A DNA stretch of 64,000 bases from an uncultured Candidatus Melainabacteria bacterium (GCA_950096985.1 CATNBA010000001.1:1-64000); one strand, 5' to 3'. Positions 7,956 through 14,600 are shown, counted from the first letter of the stretch. Translations and numbers: made by a program. Notes: generated by a model not told the origin, from the letters alone.

Positions 7956-8960
7956 CTATCTGTTTAACGCACCTGCAACTGCTACTGCAACTGCTACAGT
8001 CGCACCAACCATCGGGTTGTTACCCATACCGATTACACCCATCATTTCTACGTGAGCAGGAACTGATGATGAACCAGCAAATTGAGCATCACCGTGCATT
8101 CTGCCCATAGTATCTGTCATACCGTAAGAAGCAGGACCTGCTGCAACGTTATCAGGGTGAAGTGTTCTTCCTGTACCGCCGCCAGATGCTACTGAGAAGT
8201 ATTGTCTGTCGTTTTCATAGCACCATTTTTTGTAAGTACCTGCAACAGGGTGTTGGAATCTTGTCGGGTTAGTTGAGTTACCTGTAATAGATACGTCAAC
8301 GCCTTCTTTAATCATAATTGCAACACCTTCTGATACGTCATCAGCACCGTAGCATTTTACTTTTGCTCTTTCACCGTCAGAGAACGGAGTTTCTTTAACA
8401 ACTTTTAATTCGCCTGTTTTGAAATCATATTTAGTTTCAACAGCTGTGAAACCGTTAATTCTAGCGATAATATAAGCTGCGTCTTTTCCAAGACCGTTCA
8501 AGATTACTCTTAAAGGTTCTTTTCTTACTTTGTTAGCGTTTCTTGCAATACCGATAGCACCTTCAGCTGCAGCAAAAGATTCGTGACCTGCCAAGAAACA
8601 GAAACATTTAGTTTCTTCTCTCAAAAGCATAGCAGCCAAGTTACCGTGACCTATACCAACTTGTCTTCTGTCACCAACAGAGCCCGGGATAGCAAATGCT
8701 TGCAAGCCCAAACCGATAGCCTCAGCAGCTTCTGCTGCAGATGCAACTTCTTTTTTCAACGCAATAGCACAACCTAAAGTATATGCCCATACAGCGTTTT
8801 CAAATGCGATAGGCTGAATACCTTTAACAATCGCATCAACATCAATTCCTTTTGATACGCACAAATCGCGTGCTTCTTCCAAGTTTTTAAAACCGTATTC
8901 AGGTAAAACTTTTTTCAAAGAAGCTTCACGTCTGTCTTGTCCTTCAAATTTTACTGTCAT
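7956..8960 (-). CDS. GGGtGRT protein
   Basis: This 334-residue protein carries the family name motif GGGTGRT in SVASGGGTGRTLHPDN near residue 258. The ordered, highly conserved segments IPGSVGDRRQVGIGHGN, FLAGHESFAAAEGAIG and GMGNNPMVGATVAVAVA are also present. Family members are found mainly in anaerobes and are commonly next to a NifU-like iron-sulfur scaffold, as here (9088-9792). The biochemical role is not established. The ribosome site GAGGAAAATAAA precedes the ATG. The stop TAG abuts a partial copy of the dispersed TAGTGCTACGCA repeat. It is probably in one operon with the scaffold gene, separated by a 127-base palindrome-rich spacer. Confidence 0.93.
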   Translation of the reverse strand: MTVKFEGQDRREASLKKVLPEYGFKNLEEARDLCVSKGIDVDAIVKGIQPIAFENAVWAYTLGCAIALKKEVASAAEAAEAIGLGLQAFAIPGSVGDRRQVGIGHGNLAAMLLREETKCFCFLAGHESFAAAEGAIGIARNANKVRKEPLRVILNGLGKDAAYIIARINGFTAVETKYDFKTGELKVVKETPFSDGERAKVKCYGADDVSEGVAIMIKEGVDVSITGNSTNPTRFQHPVAGTYKKWCYENDRQYFSVASGGGTGRTLHPDNVAAGPASYGMTDTMGRMHGDAQFAGSSSVPAHVEMMGVIGMGNNPMVGATVAVAVAVAGALNR

Positions 8961-8995
8961 TTTATTTTCCTCTTAATTTTATTACTTATTTAGAT

Positions 8996-9087
8996 CCCGA
9001 ATTATTCGGGTTGTCGCGGGAGTAACGTCCCGCTCCACCTTGCGGGCTGGGGCACTGCGTGCCACGGCGCCCTACCGAAAATTCGGC
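8996..9087. repeat. Palindrome cluster between the NifU-like and GGGtGRT genes
   Basis: This 92-base GC-rich block in an AT-rich genome contains CCCGAATTATTCGGG (8996-9010) and GCGGGA...TCCCGC (about 9016-9033). It also holds GGGGCAC/GTGCC and closes with CCGAAAATTCGG (9075-9086), whose arms are the inverse of the left end. It directly follows the scaffold stop codon. It looks like a REP/MITE-type extragenic element or an mRNA-stabilising intercistronic structure. A small ORF across it is not credible. Confidence 0.5.
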
Positions 9088-9792
9088 TTATTCTTCACGC
9101 GGGTCAATATATTTAACCGCATCAGCAAATCTGCCGTAAGTACCTGTGAATTTTTCCATAGCTTCAGTTGCATCCATACCTTTTTTAACAGCTTCCATAA
9201 ATTTGCCAAGGTTAACGAACTGATATCCGATAACTTCGTCATTTTTATCTAAACCTAATTTAAGGATGTAACCTTCAGTTAATGAAAGGTATCTTACACC
9301 TTTTTGTTTAGTTGAGTGAATAGTACCTGTCATAGAGCATAAGCCTTTACCTAAGTCTTCAAGACCTGCGCCAACAGGCAGTCCGTTTTCTGAGAAAGCA
9401 GATTGAGTTCTGCCGTAAACGATTTGCAAGAATAATTCTCTCATTGCAACGTTAATAGCGTCACAAACAAGGTCTGTATTCAAAGCTTCAAGAATTGTTT
9501 TACCAGGAAGGATTTCACCTGCCATAGCAGCAGAGTGTGTCATACCTGAACATCCGATAGTTTCAACAAGAGCTTCTTGAATAATACCGTTTTTAACATT
9601 AAGAGTTAATTTGCAAGTCCCTTGCTGCGGTGCACAACATCCGCAACCGTGAGTAAGACCTGAAATTTCTTCGATTTTTTTAACCTTTGTCCATTCACCT
9701 TCTTGAGGGATAGGAGCAGGTTCACCTTTTACGCCGCGTTTAACACAGCACATTTGTTCTACTTCATGTGTAACTTGTATACGATCCAACAT
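9088..9792 (-). CDS. NifU-like iron-sulfur cluster assembly scaffold protein
   Basis: The start at 9792 is chosen for the GGAG seven bases upstream, giving 234 residues. The cysteine-rich N-terminal part has MCCVKRG and GLTHGCGCCAPQQGTC, then a NifU_N-like core with VETIGCSGMTHSAAMAGEI. The C-terminal half (VRYLSLTEGYILKLGLD and on) is characteristic of the extended scaffolds paired with GGGtGRT proteins in anaerobes. The likely role is carrying nascent Fe-S clusters in the cytoplasm. This genome needs many Fe-S enzymes, as the hydrogenases and MiaB in this window show. It is upstream of the GGGtGRT gene on the same strand. Confidence 0.85.
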   Translation of the reverse strand: MLDRIQVTHEVEQMCCVKRGVKGEPAPIPQEGEWTKVKKIEEISGLTHGCGCCAPQQGTCKLTLNVKNGIIQEALVETIGCSGMTHSAAMAGEILPGKTILEALNTDLVCDAINVAMRELFLQIVYGRTQSAFSENGLPVGAGLEDLGKGLCSMTGTIHSTKQKGVRYLSLTEGYILKLGLDKNDEVIGYQFVNLGKFMEAVKKGMDATEAMEKFTGTYGRFADAVKYIDPREE

Positions 9793-9916
9793 TTCTATAC
9801 TCCCTTCGGTTATATACAAGATTAATTTTACATGCTAAATAGAGCCGGTCAAGGTTTATATATCACTAAACCGCTAAAGAAAGATATGTTTTAAAATTAA
9901 AGTCTTTCTTATTTTA

Positions 9917-9925
9917 TGATATAAT
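9917..9925 (+). promoter_or_regulatory. Extended -10 promoter of the phosphohexomutase gene
   Basis: TGATATAAT lies 21 bases before the ATG at 9947, and AAAGGAA acts as the ribosome site. No clear -35 is seen. Confidence 0.55.
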
Positions 9926-9946
9926 CAGTCTGTAAAGGAAATAAAT

Positions 9947-11317
9947 ATGAGCAACATTAAATTTGGAACAGACGGTTGGAGAGCTGTTGTAGGAAAAGAT
10001 TTTAACGCAGAAAACGTAAAAACGGTTACAAAAGCAATCGGAAAATATGTGTTTGATAACTTTGGTATAAACAAAAAGATTATTGTAGGATATGATCCGC
10101 GCAATTTGGCTTTTGAATTTGCCGAACAAACTGCAATTCAGCTTAGCGGTTACGGTTTTGAAGTGCTCTTGTCCGATAAAGTTTTGCCGACACCTGTACT
10201 TGCTTACAGCGCAAAACTCTTAAATGCTTGTGCTGTTATGTTTACTGCGTCTCACAATCCTCCCGAATATTTAGGAATAAAATTTATTCCCGATTATGCA
10301 GGACCTGCAACTTCTGATATTACAGATGAGTTAATGTCTAATTTGGATACTGATTTTAATATTCAAGGTAATGGAGAAGTAAAAAAATATGATTTTGCTC
10401 CTGATTATTTTCAACATATTGAAAATTTGATTGATATTGATGCGATTAATTCCAGCATAATCTTTGACGGACTTTATTCTGCAAGTATAGGGTATTTTGA
10501 TAAACTATTAGAAAAACATGATATAAAATTTGACAGTCTTCATATGTTCCACGACGTAAGTTTTGGCGGAGGCATGCCTGAACCGAAACCGAAATTTTTA
10601 GGTGAGTTAATTGAAAAAGTTAAATCAAACAAAAATGCTGTCGGGTTTGCAAACGACGGTGATGCTGACAGGTTCGGAGTAATTAATGAACACGGCGAAT
10701 ATGTTTCACCTAACGAAATTATTGCAATTCTTTTAATGCACTTGAAAAAACACAAAAATTATTCAGGTTGTCTCGTAAAAACAGTAGGTGCAAGTCTATT
10801 ACTCAATAAAATTGCAGAAAAACTCGGAGTAGAAGTTGTGGAAACTGCCGTAGGCTTTAAACATGTCGGAGAGGCTATGCGCAAATTTAATCCGATTATC
10901 GGCGGTGAAGAATCAGGCGGATTAAGCATTCAGGGGCATATTCCGGAAAAAGACGGTATACTGGCAAATCTTCTTATTTTAGAGGCTATGGCTATTGAAA
11001 AGAAATCTCTTGTAGAATTGCAAAAAGATTTGTATGATTTTGCGGGATGTAAATTCTATAATGACAGAATTGACAAGCATCTGGACAACTTCGACGAAGT
11101 AAAACCCGTGTTAGAAGAATATAAAAACAAAAATTCTATCGGAGAATTTAAAGTCAGTAAGATTGACACAAAGGACGGGGTAAAACTTTATTTTGACGAT
11201 AATCAAAGCTGGATTTTGGTACGACCCAGCGGAACAGAACCGCTATTAAGAATTTACTTTGAAAGCGGAAGTTTAGAAAGTCTGGAAAAACTTAAAAAAT
11301 CTGTTTCTTCTTTGTAA
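9947..11317 (+). CDS. Phosphoglucomutase/phosphomannomutase (alpha-D-phosphohexomutase)
   Basis: This 456-residue enzyme contains all four signatures of the family. These are the phosphoserine loop FTASHNPP, the metal-binding loop FANDGDADRFG, the sugar loop GGEESGG and the phosphate loop VRPSGTEPLLRIY. It interconverts hexose 1- and 6-phosphates, either glucose or mannose. The motif set does not settle the substrate. Glucose-1-phosphate made here would feed the RmlA step encoded at 39906-40781. It starts at ATG 9947 with AAAGGAA upstream. It is probably monocistronic; a toxin-type module begins right after it. Confidence 0.93.
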   Translation: MSNIKFGTDGWRAVVGKDFNAENVKTVTKAIGKYVFDNFGINKKIIVGYDPRNLAFEFAEQTAIQLSGYGFEVLLSDKVLPTPVLAYSAKLLNACAVMFTASHNPPEYLGIKFIPDYAGPATSDITDELMSNLDTDFNIQGNGEVKKYDFAPDYFQHIENLIDIDAINSSIIFDGLYSASIGYFDKLLEKHDIKFDSLHMFHDVSFGGGMPEPKPKFLGELIEKVKSNKNAVGFANDGDADRFGVINEHGEYVSPNEIIAILLMHLKKHKNYSGCLVKTVGASLLLNKIAEKLGVEVVETAVGFKHVGEAMRKFNPIIGGEESGGLSIQGHIPEKDGILANLLILEAMAIEKKSLVELQKDLYDFAGCKFYNDRIDKHLDNFDEVKPVLEEYKNKNSIGEFKVSKIDTKDGVKLYFDDNQSWILVRPSGTEPLLRIYFESGSLESLEKLKKSVSSL

Positions 11318-11331
11318 AGACATTAACAATA

Positions 11332-11360
11332 TTGTCAAAAAACGGAAATTATGTTAATAT
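11332..11360 (+). promoter_or_regulatory. Promoter of hydrophobic peptide 2
   Basis: TTGTCA (11332-11337), a 17-base spacer and TAATAT (11355-11360) predict a start near 11367, with the mRNA beginning GCAGGGTAAG. This matches the start of the peptide 1 transcript. Confidence 0.65.
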
Positions 11361-11458
11361 TATTTTGCAGGGTAAGAGAACTCTCATTCTAAAAAGAAAC
11401 CGACCGCCAATTTTATTAGTGACCTCGGGATTGGTTTCCGACTAGAAAGGGGGCTTAT

Positions 11459-11539
11459 ATGGATAAATTCAATATTAGTTTATTACTAATCTTTATGATT
11501 TTATTTGTATTAAAAAATGGCTCTCACCATATAAGGTAA
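11459..11539 (+). CDS. Candidate type I toxin: 26-residue hydrophobic peptide
   Basis: An ATG at 11459 with AGAAAGGGGG five bases upstream opens a 26-codon frame. The peptide begins MDKFN, has a hydrophobic core at residues 6-18 (ISLLLIFMILFVL) and ends with a basic, His-containing tail (KNGSHHIR). A 92-base structured leader precedes it: GAAACC/GGTTTC and CCAAT/ATTGG can pair in alternative ways. The 3' end is overlapped by a convergent antisense RNA. Size, single membrane helix, strong ribosome site and antisense overlap match type I toxins of the TxpA/Fst kind by architecture. It is a paralogue of the peptide at 997-1071. Toxicity is inferred. Confidence 0.65.
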   Translation: MDKFNISLLLIFMILFVLKNGSHHIR

Positions 11540-11591
11540 GAACCATTTGACCTCTAAGGGAGTTCGGTACTTTCTCAAGGTACCACCCTGT
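11512..11591 (-). ncRNA. Candidate antisense antitoxin RNA 2 (about 80 nt)
   Basis: Starting near 11591 from a strong minus-strand promoter, this RNA has a 5' stem-loop (GGTACC/GTACC). It ends in a 12-base-pair terminator hairpin (11517-11546) followed by six U. The hairpin is strand-specific: two positions are G-U pairs on this strand but C-A mismatches on the toxin strand, so selection seems to have acted on the antisense RNA. It covers the last nine or so codons of the 26-residue peptide and its 3' UTR. The AbrB-type gene just upstream on the same strand would read into it, so both transcripts may supply antitoxin. Confidence 0.65.
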
Positions 11592-11597
11592 GTTTAC

Positions 11598-11626
11598 ATT
11601 ATTTACGATTTTTGTATTTTTGTCAA
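11598..11626 (-). promoter_or_regulatory. Promoter of antisense RNA 2
   Basis: The minus strand reads TTGACA (11626-11621), a 17-base spacer, then AATAAT (11603-11598). The -35 begins two bases after the stop codon of the AbrB-type gene. Confidence 0.7.
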
Positions 11627-11628
11627 GA

Positions 11629-11784
11629 CTATTTATCGTTTATTTTTTCAATCTTGATTACATTATTTTCAATTTTTATTGACACTTTATCTTTGACGGG
11701 ACTGATAGACAAACCCTCTAAAATTGCTTTAGGAATAATAATTCCCCAGCTATTTCCGATTGCTGTAAATTTTTTCTTTATCAT
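11629..11784 (-). CDS. AbrB/MazE-type swapped-hairpin DNA-binding protein
   Basis: This 51-residue gene is easily missed. The N-terminus MIKKKFTAIGNSWGIIIPKAIL is the classic SpoVT/AbrB/MazE motif (basic strand, IGNSWG, IPK). It is followed by ISPVKDKVSIKIENNVIKIEKI. Such proteins dimerise as DNA-binding antitoxins or transition-state regulators. The start at 11784 lies inside the first of five 12-bp boxes, the likely autoregulatory operator. Downstream on the same strand is antisense RNA 2. No MazF/PemK-like toxin is adjacent, so it is either a solitary regulator or pairs with the 31-residue peptide or the type I module. A plus-strand ORF over the same DNA is a shadow. Confidence 0.85.
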   Translation of the reverse strand: MIKKKFTAIGNSWGIIIPKAILEGLSISPVKDKVSIKIENNVIKIEKINDK

Positions 11785-11856
11785 TATAACACCTATTATA
11801 ATTTTTATTATAACATTAATTACTTGACAGGGGTTATAACATTTATTATAACAATG
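11783..11856. repeat. Five 12-bp boxes, likely operator of the AbrB-type protein
   Basis: Copies of ATTATAAC plus four bases begin at 11783, 11795 and 11807, and again at 11833 and 11845, so spacing is exactly 12 bp within each group. The right group covers the -10 of the 31-residue peptide gene and the left group covers the start of the AbrB-type gene. Such phased repeats between divergent genes are typical operators. Confidence 0.65.
11824..11852 (+). promoter_or_regulatory. Promoter of the 31-residue peptide gene
   Basis: A perfect TTGACA (11824-11829), a 17-base spacer and TATAAC (11847-11852) predict a start near 11859. The -10 lies in the last 12-bp box, so binding there should repress it. 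Confidence 0.7.
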
Positions 11857-11865
11857 GAGTTAATT

Positions 11866-11961
11866 ATGGAAGAAAATGTTGAAGTTGCGATTGGTTATTT
11901 ATGCAATGCGATTAATATATTATATGGTGAGCTTTGCGCATTAAAAAAGGAGCAGGCATAA
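11866..11961 (+). CDS. 31-residue peptide divergent from the AbrB-type gene
   Basis: This short frame has a strong promoter, a GGAG ribosome site seven bases before the ATG and a strong terminator hairpin overlapping its stop. It is therefore very probably expressed. The peptide starts MEENVEVAIGYLCNAIN, with mixed hydrophobic and acidic residues that suggest an amphipathic helix, and ends ALKKEQA. It has two cysteines. I do not recognise a family. Its control region holds the AbrB-type operator boxes, so it may be the effector or a modulator of that regulator. Confidence 0.55.
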   Translation: MEENVEVAIGYLCNAINILYGELCALKKEQA

Positions 11962-11974
11962 ATCCTGCTCCCTT
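11947..11974 (+). terminator. Intrinsic terminator of the 31-residue peptide gene
   Basis: AAGGAGCAGG pairs with CCTGCTCCCTT around a 7-base loop and overlaps the last codons and stop. Confidence 0.8.
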
Positions 11975-11999
11975 CTTTAAAATTTGTTCCAAGCGTAAT

Positions 12000-12125
12000 G
12001 TGGCTACGTGTCTTGGATTTGCTCCACGCTCGCAGAGTTTCGCCAATGTTGCTTCGCAGCAAAAGGCTCAATCTACTCGCTATCCGGACTTCTACGTCCG
12101 TCCGCAAATCCGCTGCGTAGCACTA
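12000..12125. repeat. 126-base foldback element ending at a stop codon
   Basis: The outer arms GCTACG (12003-12008) and CGTAGC (12116-12121) pair, and the inner arms GGATTTGC (12015-12022) and GCAAATCC (12104-12111) pair. Further small hairpins lie inside. Its ends equal the two halves of the short dispersed repeat at 29185-29205, as if that repeat had been expanded by about 105 bases. It is GC-rich compared with the region. The right end overlaps the TAG stop of the next minus-strand gene. A MITE/REP-like element is likely. Confidence 0.55.
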
Positions 12126-12959
12126 TTTGCTTTCTGAACTTTCAGATAAGTTTTTCAAGATTGTGTATGATGCATCCCAGCCGTTCAGACCGCCTGTTGC
12201 TTTGTATTTAGCGATTTGTTTTGCGCGTTCTGCTTTTAATTTTGCCTGTTCTTTGTTGAATTTTGCAAGTTTCTTTTTGTCTGCTTTTCTTTCATCAACT
12301 GTCGGCTGAACATATGCCGCAAAATTTTTGTATTCTTTGCAGTTGTAGCCTGCTTTGATTTTTGACGGATAGTTGTATGTCAAATAATCATAGATATACA
12401 TTGAGCGTTTAAAGTTGTTTGGCTGACTTTTTAGCGTATCCATAGTCGACCCTGGCATTTTGCCTAAAACTACAACCATTGCAAGCGGGTTATATCCTGC
12501 CTGTATCATAAGATCAACACCTGTAACATCAGCATTCATCTGGTCTTTTTCAGACATATTATTCATTGCAAGCTGATTAAGTATTAACGCGTTATTTTGT
12601 GCATTTTCTCCAGACACACTGCCTGCAAGTGCTGATGTGATGTTAGAAACAAGTTTTTTCTTCGATGCGTTTGCATTAATTATTGTACCGATTTCCTGTG
12701 CAATTACTGCTGCAACTTCATTATCGTTGCCTGTGTATCCTAATGCCTCTTTTTGAATATAAATTTCATTGTTTGTGTTTGAAGTACTGTTCTGAACAGC
12801 AGTTTCTGTTACAACAAATTTAGTATCTGTAGGCAAATTGTTTTTTGTCAGAATTTGCTTTCCTACTGTCGGAACTCTGTCTACTGCACTCCATGTTGCT
12901 GCCAGTGACGGCATTGCAATTGATGCTGCGAGCATTAATGATAAAATGATTTTTTTCAT
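12123..12959 (-). CDS. M48-like secreted protein without zinc ligands (pseudo-peptidase)
   Basis: This 278-residue protein has a signal peptide (MKKIILSLMLAASIAMPSLA). It aligns along its length with the next gene upstream (12971-13810), an M48 peptidase. Where the paralogue has HEIGHIVNNH, this one has QEIGTIINAN, so both zinc histidines are gone. The glutamate motif EYEADITGAD is replaced by QMNADVTGVD. The fold should remain (GYNPLAMVVVLGKM; MYIYDYLTYNYP) but metalloprotease catalysis should not. It probably acts outside the membrane as a regulator or scaffold of the active paralogue. The gene follows the paralogue after 11 bases, so the two are co-transcribed. Confidence 0.85.
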   Translation of the reverse strand: MKKIILSLMLAASIAMPSLAATWSAVDRVPTVGKQILTKNNLPTDTKFVVTETAVQNSTSNTNNEIYIQKEALGYTGNDNEVAAVIAQEIGTIINANASKKKLVSNITSALAGSVSGENAQNNALILNQLAMNNMSEKDQMNADVTGVDLMIQAGYNPLAMVVVLGKMPGSTMDTLKSQPNNFKRSMYIYDYLTYNYPSKIKAGYNCKEYKNFAAYVQPTVDERKADKKKLAKFNKEQAKLKAERAKQIAKYKATGGLNGWDASYTILKNLSESSESK

Positions 12960-12970
12960 TTTTCCCCTTT

Positions 12971-13810
12971 CTAATAAGAAATAGCTCTTATTACGTTAAA
13001 TGATTTATCCCAGCCGTTTGATTGTTTAGCTGTTTTGTATTTTTCAAGTTTTGCAATTCTTTTTGCTTTTAATTTTTCTTGTGATTTATTGAATTTAGCT
13101 AATTTTTTAGGGTCTGCATTTCTTTCTTTAACAATCGGACCTGCATAGTTCATAAAACTTTTGAAAGAAGCTGATGTGTAACCCAATTTAGCTTTTTGCG
13201 GGTAAGTATAAGTGATATAGTCATATACATACATTGTTCTTTTGTCACCTGAAGGGTGAGTTGAGATTACATCAACATAGTTTCCGCTGATTTTGTTCAA
13301 TACGGAAATCATTGCAAGAGGGTTATAACCTGCTTTTGTCATAAGGTCTGCACCTGTAATATCAGCTTCATATTCTTCTGTTCTTGACATTTTAAGCATT
13401 GACATATTGTTTGCAATATTTGCACCTGCTTTTAGCCTGCTGTCAATATTTGCGTTATAAATTGCAGTTGATGTTACAGTACCTACAACATTTTGTTTTG
13501 CAACGTGGTTATTTACGATATGTCCTATTTCGTGAGAAATAACTGCTGCAAGTTCTGCATCATTTTCTACAAATTTCAATAATCCTGTGTAAACGTATAT
13601 TTCTTTGTCAGCGTTTGCAAAAGCGTTAATTTCATCCGTTTGCATAACTTTGAATGTAATTTTTGTCGGTAAATTGTTTTTAGCCAAAAGGTTTTTACCG
13701 ATTGTGTTAACTCTTTTTACTTGTGCTGCACTGTTCCAATTTGTAGTTGCAGCATTTGCAGATAAATGTAAAGATAAAATTGCCATAAATAATAATAGTA
13801 GTTTTTTCAT
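12971..13810 (-). CDS. M48-family zinc metallopeptidase, exported
   Basis: This 279-residue protein has a signal peptide (MKKLLLLFMAILSLHLSANA). The zinc site is HEIGHIVNNH (HExxH) near residue 92, and the third ligand lies in EEYEADITGADLM. The domain order is that of the periplasmic M48 peptidases of the Oma1/BepA/LoiP kind, but it lacks the C-terminal TPR of BepA. It ends with a Lys-rich tail. Likely roles are quality control of envelope proteins or lipoprotein processing. The start has AGGAGA upstream. It is the first gene of a two-gene operon with its inactive paralogue. Confidence 0.9.
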   Translation of the reverse strand: MKKLLLLFMAILSLHLSANAATTNWNSAAQVKRVNTIGKNLLAKNNLPTKITFKVMQTDEINAFANADKEIYVYTGLLKFVENDAELAAVISHEIGHIVNNHVAKQNVVGTVTSTAIYNANIDSRLKAGANIANNMSMLKMSRTEEYEADITGADLMTKAGYNPLAMISVLNKISGNYVDVISTHPSGDKRTMYVYDYITYTYPQKAKLGYTSASFKSFMNYAGPIVKERNADPKKLAKFNKSQEKLKAKRIAKLEKYKTAKQSNGWDKSFNVIRAISY

Positions 13811-13821
13811 CGTTTCTCTCC

Positions 13822-14508
13822 TTAATCCGTAAATCTGTATTTTATTAATGCAATTATTGCGTGAATACCGTCACGCCACGTAATTTTTTTACCTTCAGAA
13901 AATTCGCGTCCGTAGTAAGAAATGGGCAATTCATAAAGCCTCGCGCCTCTTTTTAATACTTTTGCGGTAATCTCAGGTTCAAAATCAAATCTGTTTGACT
14001 TAATCTCAATTCCTTTTATAAATTCTGCCCTCAACGCTTTGTAACAGGTTTCCATATCTGTTAAAGTCGAACCGTAAAGGATATTTGTCAAAAGCGATAA
14101 AAATTTGTTTCCCAGCAAGTGGTGGAACATAAACGAACGCGAAGGCTTACCGCCAGACAATCTTGATCCGTAACAGACATCTGCTCTACCGTCAAGAATA
14201 AGTTTGATTAACGGTTCATAGTCTACAGGATCATATTCCATATCTGCATCTTGAATTACGATAATATCACCCGATGCCTCTTTAAACCCGGTGCGCAAAG
14301 CTGCACCTTTACCCTGATTGTATTCGTGATAAAAAACTTTATAATTGTAATTTTTATACAAATCTCTTGTACCGTCTGTAGAATAATCATCAATAATAAT
14401 TATTTCTTTTTCCAGACCGCAAAAGTCTGCATTTTCAACTTTCTCTAAAATTTGAGAAAGTGTATTTACCTCGTTAAAAACAGGTATTAATATTGTAATC
14501 TTTTTCAT
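13822..14508 (-). CDS. Glycosyltransferase family 2, dolichol-phosphate-mannose-synthase-like
   Basis: The start at 14508 (MKKITILIPVFNEVNT) is preferred, giving 228 residues. The GT-A fold motifs are clear: IIIDDYSTDGT, then the metal-binding QDADMEYDP (DXD) and a conserved YGSRLSGGKPSR. It has no C-terminal membrane helices, so it resembles the soluble DPM1/GtrB-core type that transfers a sugar from a nucleotide donor to a polyprenyl phosphate. It lies just upstream of the M48 pair on the same strand, and starts 92 bases from the divergent HD-GYP gene. The substrate cannot be told. Confidence 0.85.
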   Translation of the reverse strand: MKKITILIPVFNEVNTLSQILEKVENADFCGLEKEIIIIDDYSTDGTRDLYKNYNYKVFYHEYNQGKGAALRTGFKEASGDIIVIQDADMEYDPVDYEPLIKLILDGRADVCYGSRLSGGKPSRSFMFHHLLGNKFLSLLTNILYGSTLTDMETCYKALRAEFIKGIEIKSNRFDFEPEITAKVLKRGARLYELPISYYGREFSEGKKITWRDGIHAIIALIKYRFTD

Positions 14509-14600
14509 CCCAAAACCTTTTAAAAAACTATTTGTATTATTGCCAAAAATATTGTACAATAAAAACAGATAGTTGTAAATTTTATGGAACGAGAGAGAAA

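Noticed and set aside
9040-9252. 70-codon plus-strand ORF
   Set aside because: It runs through the palindrome block and the 3' end of the NifU-like gene; no ribosome site or recognisable motif.
11612-11827. A 71-codon very hydrophobic ORF on the plus strand
   Set aside because: The opposite strand encodes a clear AbrB/MazE-type protein over the same bases. The hydrophobicity comes from AT-rich complement codons.
11934-12211. Overlapping ORFs of 67-70 codons on both strands
   Set aside because: They arise from the GC-rich 126-base foldback element and the M48-like gene end; none has a ribosome site.
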